Of a stretch of DNA of 64,000 bases, positions 33,173-42,628 are shown one piece after another (the stretch's first letter is position 1; every line of letters starts with the position of its first letter). Under the pieces are notes generated by a model that was not told the origin of the DNA, searched no databases, and was given only the letters and a program-made list of their open reading frames with translations. Location of the stretch: positions 372,001 to 436,000 of the forward strand of contig JAIYAT010000035.1 of assembly GCA_027488905.1 (NCBI GenBank), read 5' to 3'. Source of the stretch: Bacteroidota bacterium (GTDB lineage Bacteria > Bacteroidota > Bacteroidia > UKL13-3). Both the position numbers and the translations under genes were made by a program.

Positions 33173-34441
33173 ATGATTGACAAAAAAGCCTTTTTAACTG
33201 TATTAACTCAAGTAATTGAAAGTACAAAATCTGCATGGGCAGCCCTGAGAGCCAATGGAGTTCGCACTTTTTTATCAACTTTGGGTATTACAATTGGCAT
33301 TTTTTGTATCATCATGGTGCTAAGCATTGTTGATTCTTTGGAAAAAAATTTACAAAACAGCGTTGAAAGTTTAGGAAAAGATGTAGCAATTATAGAAAAA
33401 TGGCCATGGGAATTTGGTGCCGACTATAAATGGTGGAAATACATGAACAGGCCTAATCCAACCTTAGCCGAATTAGATAAATTAAGTGAAAAATTAAGTT
33501 TAAGTGGTGGTATTTCCCTGAATGTTGACTTAAGCGCGATAACCTTAAAGTATAAACAAAACAATGCCGAAAATGCCAATGGAATTGCAGTTTCTTATGG
33601 ATATAAAGAAGTAAAAGATTTTGAACTGGCTGATGGTAGGTACTTTACAGAAAATGAATCTAGGGGTGGCGAGCAAGTAGTTCTGATTGGTTCTGAAATT
33701 GCTGCAAACCTTTTTCCAAGTGTTAGTCCAATTGACAAACAAATTAGCATAAAAGGAAAGCCATTTAGGGTAATTGGTGTTTTTGTGAAGGAAGGAGAAA
33801 GTTTACTTGGCAACAGCACAGATAATTTATTTGTTATACCTGTTAAAACCGCCGATAACTTTGTTCGAATAAATAGTAATATGGTTAACAGCAGAATTCA
33901 AGTTAAAGCAAAAGAAGGAATATCTGTTGATCAGCTAGAAAATGAAATTAAGGGAGTAATGCGAATTATCAGAAAATTAAGACCAGGTGAGGAACAGAAT
34001 TTTGCAATTAATAAAACCACCTTGCTTTCTAAACCTTTAAAAAGTTTATTTAGTGTGGTAAGTACAGCAGGTTGGATTATTGGATTATTTGCTATTTTGG
34101 TTGGAGGTTTTGGAATAGCTAATATTATGTTTGTGAGTGTAAAAGAACGAACTCAGCAAATAGGTATTCAAAAATCGCTTGGTGCAAAAAATTATTTTAT
34201 TTTAATTGAGTTCTTGGTGGAAGCCGTGATTTTATGCTTGGTTGGAGGTGCCATCGGATTACTTAGTGTTTATTTTATCACTTTGGCAGTTAAAACTTGG
34301 GTTGGTTTGAACCTATTTTTAAGCGCGGGAAATATAATTACAGGCATAGCTGTAAGTGTCTCAATTGGATTGATATCAGGATTCATTCCAGCCTACAGTG
34401 CCTCTAAGTTAGACCCAGTTGAAGCCATAAGAGCAAAGTAA
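33173..34441 (+). CDS. MacB-like ABC transporter permease
   Basis: This 422-residue permease has the MacB/FtsX plan: a first membrane helix (about residues 32-55) after SAWAALRANGVRTFLSTLGI, a large periplasmic domain (about 60-290; LIGSEIAANLFP), and three further helices (about 300-415), with LVGGFGIANIMFVSV and the PVEAIRA ending of the family. No ATPase partner gene is adjacent, so it must pair with one elsewhere. The substrate is unknown. It follows phoH after 6 bases. Confidence 0.92.
   Translation: MIDKKAFLTVLTQVIESTKSAWAALRANGVRTFLSTLGITIGIFCIIMVLSIVDSLEKNLQNSVESLGKDVAIIEKWPWEFGADYKWWKYMNRPNPTLAELDKLSEKLSLSGGISLNVDLSAITLKYKQNNAENANGIAVSYGYKEVKDFELADGRYFTENESRGGEQVVLIGSEIAANLFPSVSPIDKQISIKGKPFRVIGVFVKEGESLLGNSTDNLFVIPVKTADNFVRINSNMVNSRIQVKAKEGISVDQLENEIKGVMRIIRKLRPGEEQNFAINKTTLLSKPLKSLFSVVSTAGWIIGLFAILVGGFGIANIMFVSVKERTQQIGIQKSLGAKNYFILIEFLVEAVILCLVGGAIGLLSVYFITLAVKTWVGLNLFLSAGNIITGIAVSVSIGLISGFIPAYSASKLDPVEAIRAK
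34304..34313 (+). repeat. GGTTTGAACC element 11
   Basis: Exact copy in the ABC permease gene, read as Gly-Leu-Asn. Confidence 0.9.
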
Positions 34442-35679
34442 TGGATAAACAAACTGTTAAAAACATACTATTTCAACTTGGTATATCTGGTTATATCATC
34501 GGGTTGTTTCTTATAGATGTAGCAAGAGTAACAGTAAGTATTAGTATGATTGTCATTTGTTTGCTTGCTATATCTGAATGGATTGCTGCTCCAAGGACAT
34601 TTAGTTTTAAGATAGCTAAACCCTATTTGTATTTGACAGCCGTTTTTTTAGTCATCCTACCTTCTGGATTATACTCCGAAAATCAATCCTATTTTTTTGA
34701 AAGGGCACAAATTCTTTTGCCTTTTCTTTTGCTACCTCTCGCTTTTTTTAGTTTACCAAAACTCACAACTTCTCAATTTCAAAATTTCATACTTTTATTT
34801 ATAGGTTTAACCTTTATTGTTTGTCTTCAAGCGCTTATTTATTACATTCTGCATCAAGAGGAGGTAAATCAGCTATATTTAGAAAGCAAAGTTATGCCAA
34901 CCTTGGTAACCCATCATCCTACATTTAGTATGATGATAGTGATGGCCATCTTTTCAGGCTATCATTTGTATGTTAACTGCGCCAATTTCAATTCAATTGG
35001 TTTAAGAAGAATGATTGTAATTGTTAGCTTATTTTTATTTATTTTTCTACATATTTATTCAGTAAGAAGTGGATTATTAGCAATGTACATTTTGATTTTT
35101 TGGGAGATTTTCCAATATATCTTCTTCAAAAAGCAATTTAAAAAGGCAATTCTTGGACTTATTTTTATTGTGGGCATTGGATCAATCACTCTGCTAACCT
35201 CTCCAACTGTTAGAAATAAAGTTATCAATTCAACCAAAGACATAGAAATTATAAAAAATAAAGGCAGTGCGAATCATCAAAGCATGGCTAATAGACTTAT
35301 ATCCTATAAAAATGCAATTCAAATTGCTAGCGAAAGTTCTATTTTGTTTGGTTGTGGATTAGGAGATATTGAAGATGTAAATAATCAAATTTTCAAATCT
35401 AAATATCCAGATATTGATAAGAAAATATTACCCCACAATCAATTTTTATTCTTTTTTGCCTCCATTGGATTAATCGGACTTATACTTTTTATGGTAAGTT
35501 TCTATTTTCCATTGAGATTAAAAATTTTAAGGAACAATCAAATTATTTTTACACAATATGTTTTATTGAGTACATTTTTTATGGTTGAAGCTCCTTTAGA
35601 AACTCAGTTAGGCGTGGGCTTTTCTCTCCTTTTTCTTTTGTTACCAATGCAGGAGATACACAGTAATTTGAATGCTTAA
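34441..35679 (+). CDS. O-antigen ligase/polymerase-like membrane protein (Wzy_C)
   Basis: This 412-residue protein has about eleven membrane helices. The Wzy_C/WaaL core is visible in the central HIYSVRSGLLAMYIL helix, a large loop (about 265-350) with RLISYKNAIQIA and LFGCGLGD, then PHNQFLFFFASIGLIGL. Such proteins polymerise or ligate O-antigen or other glycans on undecaprenyl carriers; the exact reaction cannot be set. The start codon overlaps the permease stop (TAATG). No other glycan genes are nearby. Confidence 0.85.
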   Translation: MDKQTVKNILFQLGISGYIIGLFLIDVARVTVSISMIVICLLAISEWIAAPRTFSFKIAKPYLYLTAVFLVILPSGLYSENQSYFFERAQILLPFLLLPLAFFSLPKLTTSQFQNFILLFIGLTFIVCLQALIYYILHQEEVNQLYLESKVMPTLVTHHPTFSMMIVMAIFSGYHLYVNCANFNSIGLRRMIVIVSLFLFIFLHIYSVRSGLLAMYILIFWEIFQYIFFKKQFKKAILGLIFIVGIGSITLLTSPTVRNKVINSTKDIEIIKNKGSANHQSMANRLISYKNAIQIASESSILFGCGLGDIEDVNNQIFKSKYPDIDKKILPHNQFLFFFASIGLIGLILFMVSFYFPLRLKILRNNQIIFTQYVLLSTFFMVEAPLETQLGVGFSLLFLLLPMQEIHSNLNA

Positions 35680-35799
35680 ACACTGATTAATTTTAAGTAT
35701 TACGTTTTTTTTACTTAGTAATCTTTTGAAATTAGATTGAATTACTTCATATTTGATATTTAAGAATTAATTAATAATCTTATAATCTGTATCATAAAC

Positions 35800-38421
35800 A
35801 TGAGAAAAACCTTTACTTTAATTGCTCTTTTTTTCTTAGGAACGGCTACTTTATTTGCCCAATTTACAAAAGAAAATGCCGAGCGTGAGTTTAAAAACCA
35901 GCTCGAAAAAAGTGCATTTAAAAATGTTGAAGAAGTTGCAATTGAAATAACTTCCTCCTATCAAACTAAACACAATAAAATTACTCATTTTTATGGAAAT
36001 CAAGTCTTAAGCGGACTTGCAATTTTCAATGTAAATATGGATTTACATTTAAATGAAAAAGGTCAAACAGTTGCAATTCATCACAATTTTATTGAAAATG
36101 CGCAACAATCTTTTTCAAATAAAGGATTCAAAATTAGTTCAATTGAGGCCTTATCAAAAGCTTTAATAAATGAAGGCATTACTATAAGTGCATCAAATTC
36201 ATTAAAAGGAATTTCAAATGAAAATGGCAAGCAAGTATGGTTTGACCCAAGCATTTCAACTGAAAAAATGTATGTAAAACAAGGTTTATTCTACTCAGAT
36301 GGTAAAATACAATCTGCATATCAGGTTGAATTTTTCCAAGATGAAACAAATGATTGGTTTAATATAATGGTAGAAGCAAATTCAGGAACCATTTTACAAA
36401 AAAGCAGCTATACTGCCCATTGCAATCCAGAAGAAATCATAGCAAATTTAGAAGGTACCAAGCAACTCAAAACAAGCGAGGAAGGTCCGCAATATTTAGG
36501 AAAAAATGGCATTCTTGGAACTTACAATTCATTTCCACTTCCTCTTGAAAGTCCTATTCACGGCCCTAGAGAACTATTAACCAATAAGCATTACCTTCCT
36601 GCCTCTCCTTTTGGATGGCATGATACTAATGCAGTTGCTGGACCAGAATTTAAAATTACAAGAGGTAATAATGTTTATTCAAAGGAAGATACTTTGGCAA
36701 ACAATGGGAATGGATATAGCCCCAATGGAGGAGACTCATTAATTTTTAATTACCCTTACAGCATAGATGAAAAACCAAGGGCAAATTTAAATGCTGCTAT
36801 AACCAATTTATTTTTCATGAATAATATCATTCATGATGTTTTGTTTGCTTATGGTTTTGATGAAGCTTCGGGTAATTTTCAACAAAAAAATTATACGGGA
36901 GTTGGAAGACAATTGGATGCAGTTATGGCAGATGCTCAAGATGGAAGCGGAACTTCTAATGCTAATTTCTCAACTCCAGCTGATGGATCTAGCGGCAGAA
37001 TGCAAATGTTTTTATGGCCAACAAGTGGTGCTTCAGCAAATAACAATACCTTGTTTGTGGTTCATCCAAATACAATTAAAGGAAAGTTTTTTGGACCTCA
37101 AAGTGCAGTTGGACCAAAGCTAAATGCGAATGGATTACCGGGTCAAATTGTATTAGTTAAAGATAGTGGTGCAACTACAAATAATGGTTGTGGCAGTATT
37201 GAAAACCTAGCAGAACTTAATGGTAAAATAGCATTAGTAGACCGTGGTGGACCTTGTGGTACTCAATCCTCAGTTGGTAGAACCAAGATTAAAAAACTAC
37301 AAGCTGCTGGAGCCATTGCAGTTATTATGGCCCACAATGTGAGTGGCACAACGCCAACTAGTATCACTGGAACTGATAATACCATCACCATCCCTTCTAT
37401 TAGTGTAAGTTTTGGAACAGGTTCTATGTTAAAAACAGCCTTGTTAACTGATTCAGTTAATGTCATTTTATTTGACTCTTCTGCATTTAACACTGCAAGA
37501 ATTTATGATAGTGATTTTGATAATGGGATAATTGCCCACGAGTATGGTCATGGAGTTTCTAACAGATTAACAGGTGGACCAGCAAATTCTAATTGTTTAA
37601 CCAACCAAGAGCAAGCAGGCGAAGGTTGGAGCGACTTTTTTGCCCTTGCATTCACTACAAGAGATTGGCATAAAGGGTCTTCTATTTCTAGAGGAATTGG
37701 CACTTTCGTAATTGATGAAGATACTACTGGATTAGGTATTAGGCCTTATCGTTATTCGCGCAGTATGACTATAAATCCAGTAAACTATAATAGTATTAAA
37801 TCTAATGCTATTACAGTACCACATGGCGTTGGTTTTGTTTTTTGCTCTATGCTTTATGATATATTCTGGGACATGATAGACGTATATGGATTTGATCCAG
37901 ATATTTATGATGGAAATGGCGGAAACAATAAAACCATTCAATTAGTAATAGATGGATTGAAATTACAACCTTGTAATCCTGGTTTTGTGGATAGCAGGAA
38001 TGCAATCTTAAAAGCAGATTCAATTAACAATGGTGGAGCTAATATGGATTTATTATGGAAAGCTTTTGCTAGAAGAGGCTTAGGTTTTAGTGCCACCCAA
38101 GGATCTAGTAATAGCCGAAGTGACGGTAATCAAGCATTTGATTTACCTCCTGCAGTTGGCTTGCCTTCTCAATTATTAGAAAGAAATTTCAATATCTACC
38201 CTAACCCAGCTAAAAACAACATTACGGTTGAAGTATTTGGTGGAGCAGCTATTGAAAAAACTGAAATATTTGATTTGAGTGGTAAATTGGTTCAAACCAA
38301 AACAGCATCTAAGTCTGTATTCAATAGCGATGAGTTTGTGTTGAACCTAATTTCAGGAGTTTATTTGGTAAAGATTTATACCAATGAAGGAACTTCAACC
38401 AAAAAGTTGATTGTTGAATAA
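35800..38421 (+). CDS. M36 (fungalysin) metallopeptidase with PA domain and T9SS tail
   Basis: This 873-residue secreted protease has a signal peptide (about 1-20), an FTP-like propeptide region (about 25-200), and the M36 catalytic domain with zinc motif HEYGHGVSNRL (about 577-587) and the downstream Glu in QEQAGEGWSDFFAL. A protease-associated domain is inserted before it (about 430-560; GKIALVDRGGPCG, AAGAIAVIMAHN). A type A T9SS tail ends it (FNIYPNPAKNNITVEV; GVYLVKIYTNEG). It likely degrades extracellular protein at the cell surface. It is monocistronic, ending at a strong terminator. Confidence 0.95.
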   Translation: MRKTFTLIALFFLGTATLFAQFTKENAEREFKNQLEKSAFKNVEEVAIEITSSYQTKHNKITHFYGNQVLSGLAIFNVNMDLHLNEKGQTVAIHHNFIENAQQSFSNKGFKISSIEALSKALINEGITISASNSLKGISNENGKQVWFDPSISTEKMYVKQGLFYSDGKIQSAYQVEFFQDETNDWFNIMVEANSGTILQKSSYTAHCNPEEIIANLEGTKQLKTSEEGPQYLGKNGILGTYNSFPLPLESPIHGPRELLTNKHYLPASPFGWHDTNAVAGPEFKITRGNNVYSKEDTLANNGNGYSPNGGDSLIFNYPYSIDEKPRANLNAAITNLFFMNNIIHDVLFAYGFDEASGNFQQKNYTGVGRQLDAVMADAQDGSGTSNANFSTPADGSSGRMQMFLWPTSGASANNNTLFVVHPNTIKGKFFGPQSAVGPKLNANGLPGQIVLVKDSGATTNNGCGSIENLAELNGKIALVDRGGPCGTQSSVGRTKIKKLQAAGAIAVIMAHNVSGTTPTSITGTDNTITIPSISVSFGTGSMLKTALLTDSVNVILFDSSAFNTARIYDSDFDNGIIAHEYGHGVSNRLTGGPANSNCLTNQEQAGEGWSDFFALAFTTRDWHKGSSISRGIGTFVIDEDTTGLGIRPYRYSRSMTINPVNYNSIKSNAITVPHGVGFVFCSMLYDIFWDMIDVYGFDPDIYDGNGGNNKTIQLVIDGLKLQPCNPGFVDSRNAILKADSINNGGANMDLLWKAFARRGLGFSATQGSSNSRSDGNQAFDLPPAVGLPSQLLERNFNIYPNPAKNNITVEVFGGAAIEKTEIFDLSGKLVQTKTASKSVFNSDEFVLNLISGVYLVKIYTNEGTSTKKLIVE
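38289..38298 (-). repeat. GGTTTGAACC element 12
   Basis: Exact copy in the T9SS tail of the M36 protease gene, read as Val-Gln-Thr. The next exact copy is more than 12 kb away, the longest gap in the window. Confidence 0.9.
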
Positions 38422-38434
38422 TTTCAATTATTTA

Positions 38435-38467
38435 TAAAAAAAGGCAGCCAAAAGCTGCCTTTTTTTA
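38435..38467 (+). terminator. Rho-independent terminator after the M36 protease
   Basis: AAGGCAGC and GCTGCCTT form a stem around a CAAAA loop, followed by seven T. The chrA -7 box overlaps its T run. Confidence 0.9.
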
Positions 38468-38473
38468 TTTTTG
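38466..38473 (+). promoter_or_regulatory. -7 promoter box of chrA
   Basis: TATTTTTG matches TAnnTTTG and lies 11 bases before the ATG at 38485; part of it is in the terminator tail, so chance is possible. Confidence 0.3.
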
Positions 38474-38484
38474 CACCATTCGAT

Positions 38485-39687
38485 ATGTCAGCACCATTAG
38501 TAAGAGGCCAATTTCAACGATATAAAAACAGATTGTTTCTGTTTGATATTTTACGTTTGGCACTTACCGCTTTTGGTGGCCCGCAGGTACATTATACACA
38601 ATTTCAAAAACGACTTGTAGAAAAAAGAAAGTATTTAAACGAAGACCAACTAAAAGAAATTAATTCCCTTTGTTCAATGCTTCCAGGCCCTACTTCAACT
38701 CAAACAATTACAGCAGTTGGATATATGCGTGGTGGTCCAACTTTGGCCTTTTTCACCCTAGGAATATGGATTTTACCTGGTAGTTTATTGATGGGTGCTT
38801 TTGCAATAATTCTAAGCAACCTAACACAAGGACACCCTAAACTTGAAGTCTTAAGATTTCTTCAACCCATGGCTTCTGGCTTTTTAATTTATGCAGCCAT
38901 TAAATTTATTCAATTATTTGTAAATAAAAATTACCACTGGGTGCTTCTTATTGTAACTGCAATTGTTGGAATTGTAATTGGCTCTCCATGGCTAATTCCA
39001 GTAATGTTATTGATTGGTGGTATAAGTTCAAGTTATATAAACAATAGAGAACGACTTAAAGCTCCTGAACCATTGAAAAATATTAGGTGGGATAATTTAC
39101 TAATTTTTCTTTCTGTTTTCGTTTTGGCAGCCTTGATTGGAGTAGGTACTCAAAATAGATTCATACTAATTTTCGAAAATTTATACCGTTACGGAAGTAT
39201 TATTTTTGGAGGAGGTCACGTACTTATTCCTTTAATGTTTAACCAATTTGTTGGATACAAACAATACATTGAGGCCTCTGATTTTTTGGCAGGAGTAGGA
39301 ATTTTACAGGCAATACCCGGTCCTGTTTTTTCAATTGCAGGTTTTGCCGGAGCAATGAGTACCAAAGACTTTGGTTTATTAGGTCAAATTATTGGTTGGT
39401 TTATGAGCAGTGTGGCTATTTTTCTACCGGGTATATTATTAATATTTTTTGTGTACCCTATTTGGGATCAATTAAAAACTTATGCACCAGTAAAAAATGC
39501 CATTGAAGGAATAAATGCAGCTTCTGCTGGTTTGGTTGTTAGTTCTGCCTATCTTTTGTTCTTGCCAGTTGAGGTAAATGAAGAAAATATGCTGATATTG
39601 CTAGCGACTTTATTCTTGTTACTTTCCACAAAAGTTCCAAGCCCAATTATTGTAGTAAGTTGTATTGTATTAGGAATTTTAATTTGA
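38485..39687 (+). CDS. chrA: Chromate transporter (CHR family, ChrA)
   Basis: This 400-residue CHR-superfamily protein has two homologous halves. The first contains ALTAFGGPQVHYTQF (about residues 27-41) and LPGPTSTQT; the second contains IIFGGGHVLIPLMFN (about 252-266) and LQAIPGPVFSIAGFAGA. About ten to twelve membrane helices are present. Characterised members expel chromate, but many homologues have other anion substrates. Its stop overlaps the next start (TGATG), so the next gene is coupled. Confidence 0.92.
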   Translation: MSAPLVRGQFQRYKNRLFLFDILRLALTAFGGPQVHYTQFQKRLVEKRKYLNEDQLKEINSLCSMLPGPTSTQTITAVGYMRGGPTLAFFTLGIWILPGSLLMGAFAIILSNLTQGHPKLEVLRFLQPMASGFLIYAAIKFIQLFVNKNYHWVLLIVTAIVGIVIGSPWLIPVMLLIGGISSSYINNRERLKAPEPLKNIRWDNLLIFLSVFVLAALIGVGTQNRFILIFENLYRYGSIIFGGGHVLIPLMFNQFVGYKQYIEASDFLAGVGILQAIPGPVFSIAGFAGAMSTKDFGLLGQIIGWFMSSVAIFLPGILLIFFVYPIWDQLKTYAPVKNAIEGINAASAGLVVSSAYLLFLPVEVNEENMLILLATLFLLLSTKVPSPIIVVSCIVLGILI

Positions 39688-40334
39688 TGAATAAAATATT
39701 TTTTTTGATAGCTGTTTTTTTTGTATTGCTTGGTTCAGGCCAAAATCTGCAAGCTCAAACGCAAACAAGAAATGACTCTGACTTAGTTCAGTTTACTGGA
39801 TTTGTTGTTAGCCTAGATAGTTCTAAAACTATCCCATTCGTATCAATCAGAATTGAAGGCTCTAGACGTGGAACCTATTCAGATATGCAAGGTTACTTTT
39901 CATTTGTTGCAAAAAAATCAGATGTGATTGTTTTTAGCTCAATTGGTTTTGAATCAAGACATTACAAATTTCCAACTGAAATTAACGGTTCTAAATTTAA
40001 ATCAGTTGTTACTTTAATTGAAGATACTTTTATGCTTGCAGAGGCCATAATTATTAGTCATCCTACCCCTGAACAATTAGATTACATGTTTTCTAGAGTA
40101 GACCTTCCTGAAAATGGTTACAATTTAGCCATGCAAAATCTAAGGCAAAAACCTTTAGCCGAAATGGCACTTAGTATGGAGTCTGATGGAAGTGAAAACG
40201 CAAGATACAGATTCAATGATTACTCTAATAAAGCTTATTACAATGGCCAACCGCAACCAATTCCAGTTTTAGATGTAGTTGCATGGGGTAAGTTTTTGAA
40301 ATCACTAGAAAATGGTGATTTGAAGCGAAAATAA
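39687..40334 (+). CDS. Carboxypeptidase-regulatory-like domain secreted protein
   Basis: This 215-residue protein has a signal peptide (about 1-24, ending LQAQ) and a CarboxypepD_reg-like beta domain (about 37-115): FTGFVVSLDSSKTIPFVSI, RGTYSDMQGYFSFVA and SSIGFESRHY. This is the same module found at the N-terminus of SusC/TonB-dependent receptors, but here it stands alone with a roughly 100-residue C-terminal extension. It is probably periplasmic or outer-membrane-associated. ATG 39687 is chosen because it begins the signal peptide and overlaps the chrA stop. Confidence 0.85.
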   Translation: MNKIFFLIAVFFVLLGSGQNLQAQTQTRNDSDLVQFTGFVVSLDSSKTIPFVSIRIEGSRRGTYSDMQGYFSFVAKKSDVIVFSSIGFESRHYKFPTEINGSKFKSVVTLIEDTFMLAEAIIISHPTPEQLDYMFSRVDLPENGYNLAMQNLRQKPLAEMALSMESDGSENARYRFNDYSNKAYYNGQPQPIPVLDVVAWGKFLKSLENGDLKRK

Positions 40335-40430
40335 ATTGTACTTAAAAAAAGTCATTTCACGTTAAGGTTTGTGTAAAGGTGAAGAATCAATTGATTTAAC
40401 ATTTGATGATTCCACTAATTTTACAACACT

Positions 40431-41273
40431 ATGGCTGAAAACTATTACATAGAAAGAAAAGACAATAAACACCGTATTTTTGGTGCTATTGGCTCTTTCA
40501 GTTTGCATGCAATTATTGTTGCAATTCTACTATACGTTGTTATTCAAGCACCCAACCCACCTTGGGAATCAGAAGGTATGATGATGAGCCTTGGGGAAGA
40601 AAACATGGGAGGCCCAGCAGAATCTCCAGTTTCAGACCCTCAACCAAACGAACAATATACGCCAATTTCTGAGCAAACAGAAGAGCCTGCAGAGGAATTA
40701 ACTGCTGAAGACCCTGAAAGTGAAGCAATCAAAGAAAAGCCAGTTGAAGTAAAACCTGTTAAACCAAAGGAACCAAAACCGGTTGTTGATAATGCACCTA
40801 AGCCTCAATTAGAATTACCAAAGAAAGTAAACCAACAAGCCTTATTTCAAAAAAGAAAAAATGCTGGTGGAGAAGGTGGCTATGGAGATGGGGAAATTCC
40901 GGGTAACCAAGGTAAACCAGATGGCAGCCCAGATGGTAACCCAGACGGAACCGGCACCGGGGACAGTGGATTTGGCTCTGGAAATAGCGGAACAGATGGT
41001 GTAAAATTTGAGTTAAAAGGTAGGGGAATTAAACAACTTCCACAAATAGAAGACAATTCAAAATCTACTGGAAAAGTAGTTGTAAGAATAGTTGTAGATA
41101 GAGAAGGAAATGTGGTGAAAGCAGTTCCTGGTCAAGTAGGCAGCACCACCACAGACCCAGCCTTGTTACAAAAAGCAAAAGAAGGCGCCTTACGCGCAAA
41201 ATTCTCTGTAAAAGAAGATGCTGCAGAAGAGCAATTTGGAACTATGACAGTTTACTTCAGGTATAAACAATAG
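40431..41273 (+). CDS. TonB-family energy transducer
   Basis: This 280-residue protein has a short cytoplasmic N-terminus and one membrane helix (about residues 17-38). A Pro/Glu/Lys-rich span follows (about 60-135; VEVKPVKPKEPKP), then a Gly-rich linker with repeated PDG (about 145-190), and a C-terminal TonB-like domain (about 200-280; VVVRIVVDREGNVVKA, ALLQKAKEGALRAKF). It would transmit proton-motive force to outer-membrane receptors. ExbB/ExbD genes that commonly precede this gene are not present here; folC follows, as in related genomes. Confidence 0.9.
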   Translation: MAENYYIERKDNKHRIFGAIGSFSLHAIIVAILLYVVIQAPNPPWESEGMMMSLGEENMGGPAESPVSDPQPNEQYTPISEQTEEPAEELTAEDPESEAIKEKPVEVKPVKPKEPKPVVDNAPKPQLELPKKVNQQALFQKRKNAGGEGGYGDGEIPGNQGKPDGSPDGNPDGTGTGDSGFGSGNSGTDGVKFELKGRGIKQLPQIEDNSKSTGKVVVRIVVDREGNVVKAVPGQVGSTTTDPALLQKAKEGALRAKFSVKEDAAEEQFGTMTVYFRYKQ

Positions 41274-41314
41274 CAAAAATTAATATTTTACAGAAGCAAA
41301 TTATTTTCTAATCC

Positions 41315-41322
41315 TATATTTG
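41315..41322 (+). promoter_or_regulatory. -7 promoter box of folC
   Basis: TATATTTG matches TAnnTTTG and lies 19 bases before the TTG start. Confidence 0.4.
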
Positions 41323-41341
41323 CCCTGTAATCTCAACCTAT

Positions 41342-42628
41342 TTGAACTACCAGGACACACTGGATTATCTTTTTAAACAATTGCCAATGTTTACGCGCAT
41401 TGGTAGTGCTGCCTATAAAAAAGATTTAACAAACACTTTAGCGCTTTGCAATGTGCTTGATAATCCTCAGCTAGGCATCAAGACTATACATGTGGCTGGC
41501 ACTAATGGCAAAGGTTCTACAAGTCACATGTTGGCTTCTTTATTGCAAGAAGCTGGGTTCAAAACAGGTTTATATACTTCTCCTCATTTAAAAGATTTTA
41601 GGGAGCGCATCAGAATAAATGGCAAAATGATTAGCGAGGAAGAGGTGGTACATTTTGTGGATTCATATAAAGAACCTTTTGAGAATATTTCTCCTTCCTT
41701 CTTTGAATGGACCTTTGCGCTAAGTTTGCATCATTTTAAAAACCACCAAGTAGATATTGCAGTTATAGAAACAGGATTAGGAGGCAGGCTTGATTCAACA
41801 AACATTATACACCCAGAACTTTCTATAATAACCAATATTGGCTGGGACCATATGGATATGTTGGGTGATACTTTACCAAAAATCGCCTTTGAAAAGGCTG
41901 GTATTATCAAGCCAAATGTGCCGGTTGTAATTGGCGAATTTAATGAAGATACCTTTCCAGTTTTTCATAAAAAAGCAAAGGAAACTAATAGTAATTTGGT
42001 ATTAGCGAGCAGCGTGGTAGATTTACTTTATTTTAAAAGTGTTTATCGCCTATCCGCCTTCGATGCTTCGTTTAGAGAAGGAATGGTTTGGAAAAACATG
42101 GTATGTGACCTGCCAGGAAACTATCAACAAAAGAATATCGTAACCGTAATCACTGCTGCCATAGAGTTGATTAAATTAGGTTACAAAATAACTGAGAAGC
42201 ATATTAGACTTGGAATAGAGCATGTAAAATCGAATACTAATTTATTAGGCCGCTGGCATATTTTACAGCAAGCACCCTTAATTGTAGCCGATACTGGCCA
42301 TAATGAGGATGGATTAAAATATGTAGTTGAGCAGATTAAACAACAAAAATACAAACAATTACATTTAGTGATTGGCGTTGTAAAAGACAAAGCGCTAAAT
42401 AAAGTTTTACCGCTTTTACCTAAGGAAGGCATTTATTATTTTACTAAAGCAAACCTTCCAAGGGCTTTAGATGAAAAAGAATTACAAGCAGAGGCCTACA
42501 AGTTTGGGTTAAAGGGAAAGACTTATTTTTCAGTTGATGAAGCCGTTTTAGCAGCTAAGGCTGCTGCTGATAAGGAGGATTTTGTTTTTATTGGCGGTAG
42601 TACTTTTATAGTAGCCGAAGCAATTTAA
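41342..42628 (+). CDS. folC: Dihydrofolate/folylpolyglutamate synthase
   Basis: FolC adds glutamate to dihydropteroate and to folates using ATP. The 428-residue Mur-ligase-fold enzyme has the P-loop VAGTNGKGSTSHML (about residues 51-64), LYTSPHLKDFRERI, VIETGLGGRLDSTN, the second ligand motif TNIGWDHMDMLG and VADTGHNEDGL. It starts at TTG 41342 directly after a -7 box. It converges with pyrD, overlapping by 4 bases. Confidence 0.96.
   Translation: MNYQDTLDYLFKQLPMFTRIGSAAYKKDLTNTLALCNVLDNPQLGIKTIHVAGTNGKGSTSHMLASLLQEAGFKTGLYTSPHLKDFRERIRINGKMISEEEVVHFVDSYKEPFENISPSFFEWTFALSLHHFKNHQVDIAVIETGLGGRLDSTNIIHPELSIITNIGWDHMDMLGDTLPKIAFEKAGIIKPNVPVVIGEFNEDTFPVFHKKAKETNSNLVLASSVVDLLYFKSVYRLSAFDASFREGMVWKNMVCDLPGNYQQKNIVTVITAAIELIKLGYKITEKHIRLGIEHVKSNTNLLGRWHILQQAPLIVADTGHNEDGLKYVVEQIKQQKYKQLHLVIGVVKDKALNKVLPLLPKEGIYYFTKANLPRALDEKELQAEAYKFGLKGKTYFSVDEAVLAAKAAADKEDFVFIGGSTFIVAEAI

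Noticed and set aside
35680-35799. Small gene or RNA upstream of the M36 protease
   Set aside because: The 120 bases are AT-rich with stops in all frames and no stable hairpin; it is more likely just promoter DNA.
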